Assembly: GCF_949987515.2 (NCBI RefSeq)
Contig: NC_082703.1
Coordinates: 14,594,680 to 14,658,679 of the forward strand
Source of the DNA: Delphinus delphis
Taxonomy: Eukaryota > Chordata > Mammalia > Artiodactyla > Delphinidae
Direction: 5' to 3'
DNA: 64,000 bases
Shown here: positions 1-11,700 of the stretch, in pieces
How positions within the stretch are numbered: position 1 is the first letter of the stretch
How the letters are laid out: each line of letters starts with the position of its first letter
Notes under the pieces: model-generated
Database searches by the model: none
What the model was told of the DNA's origin: nothing
What the model saw: the letters and a program-made list of their open reading frames with translations, nothing else
Position numbers and translations under genes: made by a program

Positions 1-234
1 GTTTTATTTGCATAACTTAACGTTAGAAAGGAGCTCTTTTCTACCCTGCCATTCTAAAAGAAATCTGGATCTCTTCCCTGCATCATTTTCACTTCATTAA
101 TTAGCATCTAATTTATAAGCATCTCGACAGTTGAAGCATTCTCACAAATAGGGCAAACTAAAATAAGTCTGGACATGTTTAAACATCTTGGCAATGCAAA
201 TGTCCCTTTCCCATTCTATTTGATAATTTCAAAA

Positions 235-405
235 TCTCTTCCCCTGTGAAGCCTTCCTGACTTGCTTAATCACAAGTAATCAGTCCATTCTTCATGTTCC
301 TGTAACATTGTGTTCTAACGTCTATCATTGCATCTGTTCCTTTATAAATAATATTTGCTAAATTGTGAGTTCTTTGAGGACAGAGAATAAGCCTTATCAA
401 CTTTT
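235..405 (+). repeat. L2 LINE 3' region, first part
   Basis: The stretch with gaagccttcctgac followed by gtgagttctttgagg is the usual 3' end of the old mammalian L2 LINE. It breaks off near 405 where a minus-strand L1 piece begins, and the L2 end resumes after it. Diverged and non-coding. Family call from memory of the consensus. Confidence 0.6.
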
Positions 406-605
406 TAATTTCAATTTTTAACATTAGGGAAAAAATTTTTAGCTTTATGGAGGTATAACTGTTCTGCAACAAAACTGGACACATTTCACATTTACACCTC
501 TTTTTTCTTGTTTTCTATATTCCCCACCCTGTACATTTCATACCCATGTCTCATTTATTTTGTAGCTGGAAGTTTGTACCTCTTAATCTCCCTCACCTCT
601 TTCTC
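405..605 (-). repeat. Old L1 (L1M-type) 3' UTR fragment
   Basis: ggaagtttgtacctctt is the antisense of the 3' UTR of mammalian L1M elements. It sits between two L2 pieces in the same orientation, so it probably inserted into the L2. Ends are approximate and no target duplication was resolved. Confidence 0.5.
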
Positions 606-945
606 TCAAGCCTTATTAACCTTTTTAATGCCTTTTGCCTTGTACACTGTGGGCATTCGATACATGTCTGTTGAATGACTGAATGCCTTAATAGACAATT
701 CTCTCTAGAAACTTCCTGAGAGTCTTGGGAATAACTTCGCCAATAAAGACTGAGCGACCCTACCACCAGTTCCCTGAACTCCACACCCTTGCTTACACTG
801 TCCCTTCTGCCTGGAATACCTTTCTTCTACACGTCCAGCCCCAGCCACCTTCTCTTGAATAACTTTTCATTTCTCCCAATTCAACGCATGAGTTGAGAGC
901 CTCAGGTCGCCCACCTGGGACTGGGTTAGGTGTCACTGGTACCCA
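605..945 (+). repeat. L2 LINE 3' end and a second L2 piece
   Basis: The segment near 650-690 (gggcattcgatacatg then tgttgaatga) matches the terminal part of L2. Near 795-905, tctgcctggaatacc is the L2 segment that normally lies upstream of that end, so at least two L2 copies or a rearranged copy are present. Confidence 0.5.
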
Positions 946-2118
946 CTTCTGTGAAAGCAGGTGTGGATCGCCCACCCAGCTCTTACCGAACTTGAATAGT
1001 TTTCTGCTCTATACGTGATTCCCGCGTGTGCTGGGCCAGAACTCAAAAATCCAGTCCAGGTTTGAGGGCTTGCAAATGTGCAAAGGATATTCAGAATAAG
1101 GGCACAATTGAGTGGCAGATGCTGTTCCACTGCCTCACTCATTATCAGCGAGGGGCCTCTTCAAGGGATATAGACAAGGTCCCCCGGGGGGCGAGGAACA
1201 CTGCCGGTTGCAGAGCTCCTAGCTACATCTGGGGGTGGGGGCCATGGGGAGCCACGCCAGCACTCAATGGGCTGCCTTGTACCCCACAAGGCACATTACT
1301 GCCCCTGCCTCCTCAGCCCTTGGCTTCTGTAGGGACCCAAGGGTCATGCCCAGAGCTCAAGTGATCACAAGTGACAATGCTGGTCCAGGTTCCTTAGCCC
1401 CGACTCATTTTGAATAGGAGTTCCCCTCCCCTCCGTGCCCAGGGAGGAAGGGCACACCCTCCTCAGCCTTGGACCTCTTCAGGGCTCCTTAATTTGATGC
1501 AGTTTAGATGACATCACTGTGACCAGCCTTTGTGCCCGTTGCCCTAGCAAAGGCTCAGGTTTCTTTTCAAAACCAGGGTTCTGTTCCTGACTCACCAGCT
1601 CCGCCATCTGATGGTGACAGCATCTCATCTCTGCAGTAATGAGACTCCCCACAGGCCCACTAGCATGTCCTGGGTGACAGTGTAGTGGATGGTTCCCACC
1701 AGCTCTGCCTTAGCCGCCTGCTACGAGTCTAGACGTGGTGCTAGTCTTTGGAGAAGAAAGGCCACCACTGCTGTGACTCCCCTTCCTCGGAACCTCCCCA
1801 CGGAATGAACGGGGAGGGACCCCTGGGATTTCCGAGAATGACCGTGACAGCACAGCAGCTGGGACGAGGCTCAGGAGGGGCTAGAGTCACTGCCACCACC
1901 AGCAGTTAAGTTTCAGCCTTTGTCCCCAGCTAGGCAGCCTGAACCATGTTCTCCTCCATCTAAACCTTCTCCAGATTGATCTGTGTTTGGTTCCATTTGG
2001 TGTTGGCCAAGAGGGGGACTTGGTTGTGGCACAAGGTCTTCTACCTCAATCCCCTCCCACAATGCCATGTGCGTTCAGGGCACAAAGTCTGGCTGCTCTG
2101 GGCTAGAACGTGGAGGCC
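946..2118. other. Unique DNA, no gene recognised
   Basis: About 1.2 kb of moderately GC-rich sequence. The longest open frame is 112 codons (1026-1364) and has no recognisable domain or splice context. No repeat was identified with confidence. Confidence 0.5.
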
Positions 2119-3304
2119 AAGAAGCAGGCCTCCTGAGATAGGCACATGAAAATATGCTCAACATTGCTAATTATTAGAGAAATGCAAATCAAGACTACAA
2201 TGAAGTATCACCTCACACTGGTCAGAATGGCCATCATTAAAAAGTCTACAGGGCTTCCCTGGTGGTGCAGTGGTTAAGAATCCGCCTGCCAATGCAGAGG
2301 ACACCGATTCGAGCCCTGGTCCGGGAAGATCCCACATGCCGCGGAGCAACTAAGCCCGTGCACCACAACTACTGAGCCTGCGCTCTAGAGCCCTTGAGCC
2401 ACAGCTACTGAGCCCATGTATCACAACTACTGAAGCCCGCTTGCCCAGAGCCTGTGCTCCGCAACAAGAGAAGCCACCACAATGAGAAGCCCGCGCACCA
2501 CAACGAAGAGTAGCCCCCGCTCGCTGCAACTAGAGAAAGTCTGTGTGCAGCAATGCAGACCCAATGCAGCCAAAAATAAAATAAATAGATTTATTTTTTT
2601 AAAAAGTCTACGAATAACAAATGCTGGAGAGGGCGTGGAGAAAAGGTTACCCTCCTACACTGTTGGTAGGAATGTAAAGTGGTGCAGCCACTATGGAAAA
2701 CATAATGGAGGTTCCTCAAAAAACTAAAAATAGAGTTACCATATGATCCAGCAATCCCACTCCTGGATACATATCTGGACAAAACTATAAGTCGAAAAGA
2801 TACATGCACCCCTATGTTCATAGCAGCAGTGTTTACAATAGCCAAGACATGGAAACAATCTAAATGTCCATGGACAGATGAATGCATAAAGAAGATGTGG
2901 TACATATGTACAATGGAATACTACTCAGCCATAAAAAGAATGAAATTTTGCCATTTGCAGCAACATAGATGGACCTAGAGATTATCATACTAAGTGAAGT
3001 AAGTCAGAAAGAAGAAGGCGAATACCACATGATATCACTTATATATGGAGTCTAAAATATGACACGAATGAACTTATCTACGAAACAGAAACAGACTCAC
3101 AGACAGAGAACAGACTTGTGGTTGCCAAGGAGGGGTGCAGGGGAGGGTTAGATTGAGAGTTTGGAACTAGCAGATGCAAACTATTACATATAGAATGGAT
3201 AAACAACAAGGTCCTACTGTATAGCACAGGGAACTATATTCAATATCCTGTAATAAACCACAATGAAAAAGAATTGAAAAAGAAAAAAAGAAGCAGGTCT
3301 CCTG
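2119..3304 (+). mobile_element. 5'-truncated L1 with target-site duplication, interrupted by a SINE
   Basis: The body (2136-3287) is the last part of L1 ORF2 plus the 3' end and closes in an A-rich tail. It is bounded by a 17-bp direct repeat: aagaagcaggcctcctg at 2119-2135 and aagaagcaggtctcctg at 3288-3304, one mismatch. The 5' truncation falls inside ORF2, so no promoter is present. Translation gives broken ORF2 C-terminal pieces. A CHR-type SINE at 2250-2598 splits it and is therefore younger. Confidence 0.92.
2250..2598 (+). mobile_element. CHR-type SINE, long class, nested in an L1
   Basis: Begins gggcttccctggtggtgc, has a B-box-like ttcgagccc, then modules of the type ccacaactactgagcc, and ends in an A/T-rich tail. 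The 13-bp target duplication ttaaaaagtctac is exact at 2237-2249 and 2599-2611. It lies in the same orientation as the host L1. Confidence 0.95.
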
Positions 3305-4164
3305 GTGGCTAGGCAAGCCGACCTTTATCCCACTCTTCTTCCTCCTGCTAAAGTGCAAGTTATGCTTACCCACCCTACTGACTCCGAATGACCTGCACCA
3401 GGCAACAAATAGCTGGTCCGAGATCAAAGACGGGAAAGAATGACAAATAGGATTTCAGTTGCTCTCACTTTTGTGAAATTCAAATCTGTAATGAGGCTGT
3501 GTAACAGATCTAGATCTAGATATGCTGGCTTTTCAAAAATTCACTTTACACCACTTAAACACTTCGCTTTTACAAAAGGCCTACATTAGTACCTGCTTTC
3601 TGTAACCAAAATAAGTCTGAAGAGGATATTCTCTTTTACGAAAAAAGGCAAAAAGCGAAAATAGCGTTCAGCACGTGTTTTGCAGCAGCCTTTATAGAGG
3701 CAGCATGTACCCCCGTGCACCTGGAGTGGTCCCACGAGGCTCCTTCCCTGGGAACCACACTCAGCATCTCAGCATCAAGCCACCATAAACTTTGAACTGT
3801 GTCTGTGGGCATCTGTGCTTCATCTTGATGTATTTTGAGCATCTGTTAATAAGATGTGTCCTAAGGTAATTGCTTCTTCCCTTTACACCGTTTCGACTTA
3901 GGAAAGGTTTCGTAGGAACGCTCCACTTTCGGACAGCACGCAGGAGAGTGGCCTCACCTCCCACTGCCCCACCCAGTCCTCACAGAGGTGCCCCAACAGG
4001 AGTCTTGGGTGGGAAAAGGAAACCACCAGTCACAAGCTTGATGGGAAGTTCATGAACTTGCCTTGTAAATGTCAGGCTGGCTCTCCAGGCTCTAGCTACT
4101 TGCAGATAAGGCAGGTCTGCATTCTGCTCATCAGGCCTAAGAAGGCTTGGGCCCAGCCAGCCAC
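3305..4164. other. Unique DNA, no gene recognised
   Basis: Mixed-composition sequence with only short open frames (up to about 68 codons) and no recognisable protein, RNA gene or named repeat. Confidence 0.45.
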
Positions 4165-4300
4165 AGCCCCCCATCCTTGAGCTCCTTGCAGGAAAGAGCC
4201 ACATCTTGTATCGCTATACTCCCAGGGCCCAGCACTCTACCAGGCGCAGAGGAGGCACCAGAAAATGGTCATTGACCACGAGTCGATGGACTGATTTGTT
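4165..4300 (+). repeat. L2 LINE 3' end fragment
   Basis: ccttgagctccttgcagg followed by cccagggcccagcac and gaggaggcac is the characteristic L2 terminal region (normally gagctccttgagg ... cccagcacagtgcc). Diverged, no coding content. Confidence 0.6.
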
Positions 4301-4654
4301 TTCAGCTCCACACCCTAGGGCGGATGAACAGCTCCCAGAGAAGGTGAACAAAACCCAGAGGGGTTGGTTAGACAGTCATAGGGGATGGTTCTCCTCTGCT
4401 GCACCATTGCTAGGTCTCAAGGATGCAGGAATGGGAGCCTGAGCTTTCCCACAGCTCCAGCGGGCCTCCAGAGGAGGGTGGAGGGAGCTCGTGACTGAGC
4501 TGGAGTTACTCCGGGGGCATAAGATTTGGGGCAGAGACCAAATGCTATGATGAGGTTAACGCATATGATGATTAACTTAACTGAATCAAATTAAAGCAGT
4601 AACTACCTATTGAGCAACTAGTATGTAGACACTGTAGAAAGAAAGAAATAAAGG

Positions 4655-4767
4655 GTGGTGTGGTAGAAAGAGGAATGAATGCAAACTCTGCCACCAGCTG
4701 GTTACAGACCTCGGGGAAAAGTCTGTCTTTTGGCCCTTAGCTTCTTCAAAGTCATCTACTATGATTT
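4655..4767 (+). repeat. MIR SINE fragment
   Basis: The order gcaaactctgccaccagctg then ggttacagacc then cttagcttcttcaaagtcat follows the tRNA-derived half and core of MIR. A younger CHR SINE has inserted at its end. Moderate confidence because of divergence. Confidence 0.5.
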
Positions 4768-4782
4768 AAAAACTCAATCTCA

Positions 4783-4999
4783 GGGCTTCCCTGGTGGCGC
4801 AGTGGTTGAGAGTCCGCCTTCCGATGCAGGGGACACGGGTTCGTGCCCCGGTCCGGGAGGATCCCACATGCAGCGGAGCGGCTGGGCCCGTGAGCCATGG
4901 CCTCTGAGCCTGCGCGTCCGGAGCCTGTGCTCCGCAACGGGAGAGGCCACAACAGTGAGAGGCCCGCGTACCGCAAAACAAAAGAAAACAAACAAACCA
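4783..4999 (+). mobile_element. CHR-type SINE, short class
   Basis: Starts gggcttccctggtggcgc and has the short-class body ending cgcgtaccgcaaaacaaaag with an A-rich tail. A perfect 15-bp target duplication, aaaaactcaatctca, flanks it at 4768-4782 and 5000-5014. The perfect flanks suggest a fairly young insertion. Translated frames over it have no protein meaning. Confidence 0.96.
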
Positions 5000-5077
5000 A
5001 AAAACTCAATCTCAGCCCTAAATGGATGAACGTTAACTGACAGTAAAAAACAAACAAACAAAAACTCACTTGCTCCT

Positions 5078-5376
5078 TTGTCCGAGATGATGATCACAAG
5101 GACGCCGCCAGTGTCTACGAGCTCGGAGAAGCCCCTCATATCCACGGGAGGGGAACAGCCAATGAAAGGAGGCCTTGCCTGGCAGCTGTTCCAGGCTCTG
5201 GCTCCTGAGAATTGTGTCGCCCTCTGCGCTGCATCACAAGAGCTGGGCTGAACAGCGGTCAGGCTGGGAAGTCGGCGCCCAGGGGCTTGAGGGGGCAGCT
5301 CTATTCTCCGGGATGCAGTAGGCTCTGGGGATAGAAGAAACAAGGAGGTTCCAACCTGTTCCCGACCAACAGGCAA
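5078..5376 (-). other. Weak candidate exon, unassigned
   Basis: On the minus strand an open frame runs from an ATG at 5376 for about 100 codons to a strong splice-donor motif, CAA|GTGAGT, at about 5077. The last residues before it are MRGFSELVDTGGVL followed by a hydrophobic run. The segment is CpG-richer than its surroundings and is not a repeat I know. I do not recognise the peptide, I see no convincing acceptor upstream and no partner exon, so this may be chance. Confidence 0.18.
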
Positions 5377-6150
5377 GAGAAAATTGTTTTCTTTCTTCCT
5401 CTCTTGCTAACCTGACAGTGGGATCCATCTGTAGCCTGTGAGTCAGAGAATCAGGCTCATTATTTCTGCTCTATAAAGACACCTTCTGAACCTTGGTTAT
5501 TTTCATTGTGCTTTTGTACAGTCGAACATAAAATGTCTAAAGGGAACTAAACCCATGCTAATTCTACATGCTAAGTGGACATACTTCACGTACAAAAAGG
5601 AGCATATTTCTGAGCTCCGTGGTATAATGAGCAGTTCAACATCAAGGTGGAGTGTCAGCGATTAAAAAAAAGAAAAACTAAATAACATGTAAACTCAATT
5701 AGCATCATTAGCAAACTTGCCACAGCCTAGGCAGCGCTGATGTTAGACCACAAACAAAAATAAATGAATCACAACCTAACAACCAACCAACCAACCCACA
5801 AAACAAAAAACCAAGAAAGGATCAAAACATAATTTTAATCGATTTTGTAGATTAAATTGATAACTTGATAACAGAGTTACAAAATGACGCTATTTGAAAA
5901 ATAAGATCTCCGCCAATAAAAACATATTTCTAATGCTCTGGTTAGGTTTGCAATGGCTACAAATGCAAATAAGTTTAGAGAAAGTCAAGTCAGAGTTGTC
6001 AAATGCAAGTCAATATACTTTTCTTATTCTCCTTAAAATTACTACCTGCAGCCTCTCAGTGTTATGAATGCTGAATTCTTGCTCTAGTTGATGATATCCT
6101 GGACAGGCCTCCCTCAGAGGGGCTCCTTCACTCATTCCTTACATTTTAAG
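5377..6150. other. Unique AT-rich DNA
   Basis: No gene or named repeat seen. A short (aacc)n-like stretch lies near 5779-5795 and several A-runs are present. Confidence 0.45.
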
Positions 6151-6154
6151 GAAG

Positions 6155-6350
6155 AACTTGGGGACCAGAGTCCAACGCCTGGATCCTGCATTTAGCTCTT
6201 CCACTAACTGTGATTCTGTACTAGTTACATCACCTTTCTACGCTCAAATTCCTTCATTTGTAAAATTATCTGTAAAATTACAAAATGATGTTGGAGTGTC
6301 TCTAGGTAACTTTTACACTCTGAAGTTGCTCAATTTTATGTCAAACAGAC
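6155..6350 (+). repeat. MIR SINE
   Basis: gctcttccactaactgtg, then cacctttctacgctcaaattccttcatttgtaaaat, follows the MIR core (gacc ... cctcagtttcctcatctgtaaaat in the consensus). Diverged; the 3' part is uncertain. Confidence 0.65.
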
Positions 6351-6689
6351 GTAACGCCAAAATTCTAATAAATTAGACACTAGAGAGACTCCATGAACTC
6401 TTTCTGGCCACATGACAACTACTGAACACACATGAGACTCTAATACCAATACTCAATCATAAAAATTATTTTGTTAACATGTAGAAACACAACTTAATTA
6501 TCTACAAAGTGATAATAATAACCCTGGCTATAAAGCCTGTGGTACTTTTCATTAACATTAAAAACTATAATACGGTACTTGTGTAGCAAAAACCTACACT
6601 ACTGAGTGTGTCTCTCCTTTACTTTCACACAACCATCACACTCAGAATGCTACGGACTCTACCGTGTGGGAGTTTCAAGCCATTCTATG

Positions 6690-7497
6690 CAACACTAGCT
6701 GGGGGTCCTACAATTTAATAACTCAAATCTGACACCATTTACTGGGAGATGGCGTCAGATTCCACAGGTTAAGGGCTCCATCCCGCAAGATTGCCCTCAT
6801 CCCACTTCAGACACCGATAGCAAAGCCAGTTTGTCACTTGTGCTTCTGAGCAATTGGCTATACATCAGACGTTCCCATGATCCCTTCTCAGGTTCATTAA
6901 TTTGCTAGAGCAGCTTACAGACTCAGGAAAACAGTTTATTTACTGTTTACCAGTTTATTTTAAAAGGATATGATAAAGGACACAGATGAACACCCAGGCG
7001 GAAGAGATGTGTAGGACAGGTGTGTGGGAAGGGGCGGAGCTTTCATGCCCTGTGCAGGTGTGCCACTCTCCCAGCACCTCCACGTGGCCACCACCTAGAA
7101 GCTCTTCAAACCCGAAACTATTGGAATTTTCATGGAGGGCTTTATCACACAGGGATGATCAATCATTAACTCCACTTGTATCCCCTCTTCCCTCGCTGCA
7201 GAAGGGGATGGTGCTGAAAATTCTAAGTTTCTAATCATGGCTTGGTCTTTCTGGTGACCAGCCCCCATTCAGGAACCCACCAAGAGTCATGTTATTAGGA
7301 CAGAGGACACTGTTTTCATCCAGGAAATTGCAAGGGGTTTAGGAACTCTGTGTCAGGATGGGGGCTCAAAGACCAAATATTAGAACAGAAGATGTTCTCA
7401 GTACTCTTATCACTAGGAAATTGCAAGAGTTTTAGGAGCTCTGTTGCAGGAACTCGGGCAGAGACCCAAATATAATTTTTCTGTTATCTCACAGTAG
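6690..7497. repeat. Old LTR-like repeat, family not named
   Basis: The block with ctagagcagcttacagactc, tttaccagtttat, aaaggacacagatgaac and ggaaattgcaag...ttaggagctctg resembles an old mammalian endogenous-retrovirus LTR that I recall only by its sequence. No internal retroviral genes follow, so it would be a solo LTR. Near its end a module is repeated: about 7321-7360 and 7413-7452 match with few differences, 92 bp apart. Confidence 0.5.
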
Positions 7498-7751
7498 TAT
7501 TAAAGAAATATCTGCAAGCTTTGTCTCTAACAAAGTAATAATGACCCACACGACAGCTGTCAACTCATTCTAAATTAATTTTTCATGACCTCTAGGTAAA
7601 TGATTAACTTTCCTGTCCCTGATATGCACAATAGTCTGCTCATTATAAGGAAAAAATCCATCAAACTGATTTATGAGTACATTATAAAAATAAATTGATA
7701 TCTGTGAGCTGGTGACTTACTGATGAATAGGAGGTTCATCGATAGCATGGG

Positions 7752-8316
7752 TTTTTCTTTATGAATTTTAGAATTGTATTTATTTTTTTATACAGCAGGT
7801 TGTTATTCGTTATCTATTTTATACACATCAGTGTATACATGTCAATCCCAATCTCCCAATTCATCACCCCACCACCACCCCACCACCACCACTTTACCCC
7901 CTTGGTGTCCATACGTTTGTTCTCTACATCTGTGTCTCTATTTCTGCCCTGCAAACTGGTTCATCGGTACCATTTTTCTAGGTTCCACATATATGCGTTA
8001 ATATACGATATTTGTTTTTCTCTTTCTTACTTACTTCACTCTGCATGACAGTCTCTAGATCCATCCACGTCTCTACAAATGACCCAATTTCGTTCCTTTT
8101 TATGGCTGAGTAATATTCCATTGTATATATGTACCACATCTTCTTTATCCAGTTGTCTGTCAATGGGCATTTAGGTTGCTTCCATGACCTGGCTATTGTA
8201 AATAGTGCTAGATGAACATTGGGGTGTATGTGTCTTTTTGAATTATAGTTTTCTCTGAGTATCTGCCCAGTGATGGGATTGCTGGGTCATATGGTAATTC
8301 TATTTTTAGTTTTTTT
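7752..8316 (-). mobile_element. 5'-truncated L1 3' end (older copy)
   Basis: On the minus strand this is the end of ORF2 and 3' UTR of a cetartiodactyl L1: the antisense of tatacagcaggttg marks its 3' part and aatattccattgtatata is conserved ORF2 end sequence. It contains a CCA-rich run at 7868-7892. It stops at 8316, only 11 bases before the polyT of the next L1 in the same orientation. No target duplication was found. Confidence 0.85.
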
Positions 8317-8715
8317 GGATGCTAAACTTTTTATTATTTTTTGTTTGTTTTTTTACATCTTTATTGGAGTATAATTGCTTTACAATGGTGTGTTAGTTTC
8401 TGCTTTATAACAAAATGAATCAGTTATACATATACTTATGTTCCCATATTTCTTCCCTCTTGTGTCTCCCTCCCTCCCACCCTCCCTATCCCACCCCTCC
8501 AGGCAGTCACAAAGCACCGAGCTGATCTCCCTGTGCTATGCGGCTGCTTCCCACTAGCTAGCTACCTTACGTTTGGTAGTGTATATATGTCCATGCCTCT
8601 CTCTCACTTTGTCACAGCTCACCCTTCCCCCTCCCCATATCCTCAAGTCCATTCTCTAGTAGGTCTGTGTCTTTATTCCTGTCTTACCCCTAGGTTCTTC
8701 ATGACATTTTTTTTC

Positions 8716-11700
8716 TTAAATTCCATATATATGTGTTAGCATACAGTATTTGCCTTTCTCTTTCTGACTTACTTCACTCTGTATGACAGACTCTAGGTCT
8801 ATCCACTTCATTACAAATAGCTCAATTTCGTTTCCTTTTATGGCTGAGTAATATTCCATTGTATATATGTGCCACAACTTTTTTATCCATTCATCCGATG
8901 ATGGACACTTAGGTTGTTTCCATCTCCTGGCTATTTTAAATAGAGCTGCAATGAACATTGGAGTATATGACTCTTTTTGAATTATGGTTTTCTCAGGGTA
9001 TATGCCCAGTAGTGGGATTGCTGGGTCATATGGTAGCTCTATTTTTAGTTTTTTAAGGAACCCCCATACTGTTCTCCCCAGTGGCTGTATCAATTTACAT
9101 TCCCACCAACAGTGCAAGAGGGTTCCCTTTCCTCCACATCCTCTCCAGCATTTGTTGTTTGTAGATTTTCTGATGATGCCCATTCTAACTGGTGTGAGGT
9201 GATACCTCATTGTAGTTTTGATTTGCATTTTTCTAATAATTTAGTGATGTTGAGCATCTTTTCATGTGCCTCTTAGCCATCTGTAAGTCTTCTTTGGTGA
9301 AATGTCTATTTAGGTCTTCTGCCCATTTTTTGATTGGGTTGTTTGTTTTTTTGTTATTGAGTTGCATGAGCTGCTTATAAATTTTGGAGATTAATCCTTT
9401 GTCAGTTGCTTCATTTGCAAATATTTTCTCCCATTCTGAGGGTTGTCTTTTAGTCGTTTATGGTTTCCTTTGCTGTGCAAAAGCTTTGAAGTTTCATTAG
9501 GTCCCATGTGTTTATTTTTGTTTTTATTTCCATTTCTCTAGGAGGTGGGTCAAAAAGGATCTTGCTGTGATTTATGTCATAGACTGTTCTGCCTATGTTT
9601 TCCTCTAAGAGTTTGATAGTTTCTGGCCTTACATTTAGGTCTTTAATCCATTTTGAGCTTATTTTTGTGTACGGTGTTAGGGAGTGTTCTAATCTCATAC
9701 TTTTACATATACCTGTCCAGTTTTCCCAGCACCACTTACTGAAGAGGCTGTCCTTTCTCCACTGTACATTCCTGCCTACTTTATCAAAGATAAGGTGACC
9801 GTATGTGCGTGGGTTTATCTCTGGGCTTTCTATCCTGTTCCATTGATCTATATTTCTGTTTTTGGGTCAGTACCATACTGTCTTGAATACTGCAGCTTTG
9901 TAGTATAGTATGAAGTCAGGGAGCTTGATTCCTCCAGCTCCGTTTTTCGTTCTCAAGATTGCTTTGGCTATTCGGGGTCTTTTGTATTTCCACATAAATT
10001 GTGAAATTTTTTGTTCTAGTTGTGTGAAAAATGCCAGTGGTAGTTTGATAGAGATTGCATTGAATCTGTAGATTGCTTTGGGTAGTAGAGTCATTTTCAC
10101 AATGTGGATTCTTCCAATCCAAGAACATGGTATATCTCTCCATCTATTTGTATCATCTTTAATTTCTTTCATCAGTGTCTTATAATTTTATGCATACAGG
10201 TCTTTTGTCTCCTGAGGTAGGTTTATTCCTAGATATTTTATTCTTTTTGTTGCAATGGTAAATGGGAGTGTTTTCTTAATTTCACTTTCAGATTTTTCAT
10301 CCTTAGTGTATAGGAATGCCAGAGATTTCTGTGCATTAATTTTGTATCCTGCTACTTTACCAAATTCATTGATTAGCCCTAGTAGTTTTCTGGTAGCATC
10401 TTTAGGATTCTCTATGTATAGTATCATGTCATCTGCAAACAGTGACAGCTTTACTTCTTCTTTTCTCATTTGGATTCCTTTTCTTTCTTTTTCTTCTCTG
10501 ATTGCTGTGGCTAAAACTTCCAAAACTATGTTGAATAAGAGTGGTGAGAGTGGGCAACCTTGTCTTGTTCCTGATCTTAGTGGAAATGGTTTCAGTTTTT
10601 CACCATTGAGGACGATGTTGGCTGTGGGTTTGTCATATATGGCCTTTATCATGCTGAGGAAAGTTCCCTCTATGCCTACTTTCTGGAGGGTTTTTATCAT
10701 AAATGGGTGTTGAATTTTGTTGAAAGCTTTCTGTGCATCGATTGAGATGATCATATGGTTTTTCTCCTTCAATTTGTTAATATGGTGTATCACGTTGATT
10801 GACTTGCGTATATTGAAGAATCCTTGCATTCCTGGAATAAACCCCACTTGATCATGGTGTATGATCCTTTTAATGTGCTGTTGGATTCTATTTGCTAGTA
10901 TTTTGTTGAGGATTTTTGCATGTATGTTCATCAGTGATATTGGCCTGTAGTTTTCTTTCTTTGTGACATCCTTGTCTGGTTTTGGTATCAGGGTGATGGT
11001 GGCCTCGTAGAATGAATTTAGGAGTGTTCCTCCTTCTGCTATATTTTGGAAGAGTTTGAGAAGGACAGGTGTTAGCTCTTCTCTAAATGTTTGATAGAAT
11101 TAGCCTATGAAGCCATCTGGTCCTGGGCTTTTGTTTGTTGGAAGATTTTTAATCACAGTTTCAATTTCAGTGCTTGTGATTGGTCTGTTCATATTTTCTA
11201 TTTCTTCCTGGTTCAGTCTCGGAAGGTTGTGCATTTCTAAGAATTTGTCCATTTCTTCCAGGTTGTCCATTTTATTGGCATAGAGTTGCTTGTAGTAATC
11301 TCTCATGATCCTTTGTATTTCTGCAGTGTTCATTGTTACTTCTCCTTTTTCATTTCTAATTCTACTGATTTCAGTCTTCTCCCTTTTTTTCTTGATGAGT
11401 GTGGCTAATGGTTTATCAATTTTGTTTATCTTCTCAAAGAACCAGCTTTTAGTTTTATTGATCTTTGCTATAGTTTCCTTCATTTCTTTTTCATTTATTT
11501 CTAATCTGATCTTTATGATTTCTTTCCTTCTGCTAACTTTGGGGTTTTTTTGTTCTTCTTTCTCTATTTGCTTTAGGTGCAAGGTTAGGTTGTTTATTCG
11601 AGATGTTTCCTGTTTCTTTAGGTAGGATTGTATTGCTATAAACTTCCCTCTTAGAACTGCTTTTGTTGCATCCCATAGGTTTTGGGTCGTCGTGTCTCCA

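Noticed and set aside
1178..1197. CTCF-like word with cccccggggggcg
   Set aside because: Only a partial match by eye; no scoring was possible.
4752..5029. Open frames of 105-116 codons on both strands
   Set aside because: Much of their length is the CHR SINE at 4783-4999; the same peptide types recur at every other SINE copy.
10255..10713. 152-codon plus-strand frame
   Set aside because: Antisense shadow of the L1 reverse transcriptase.
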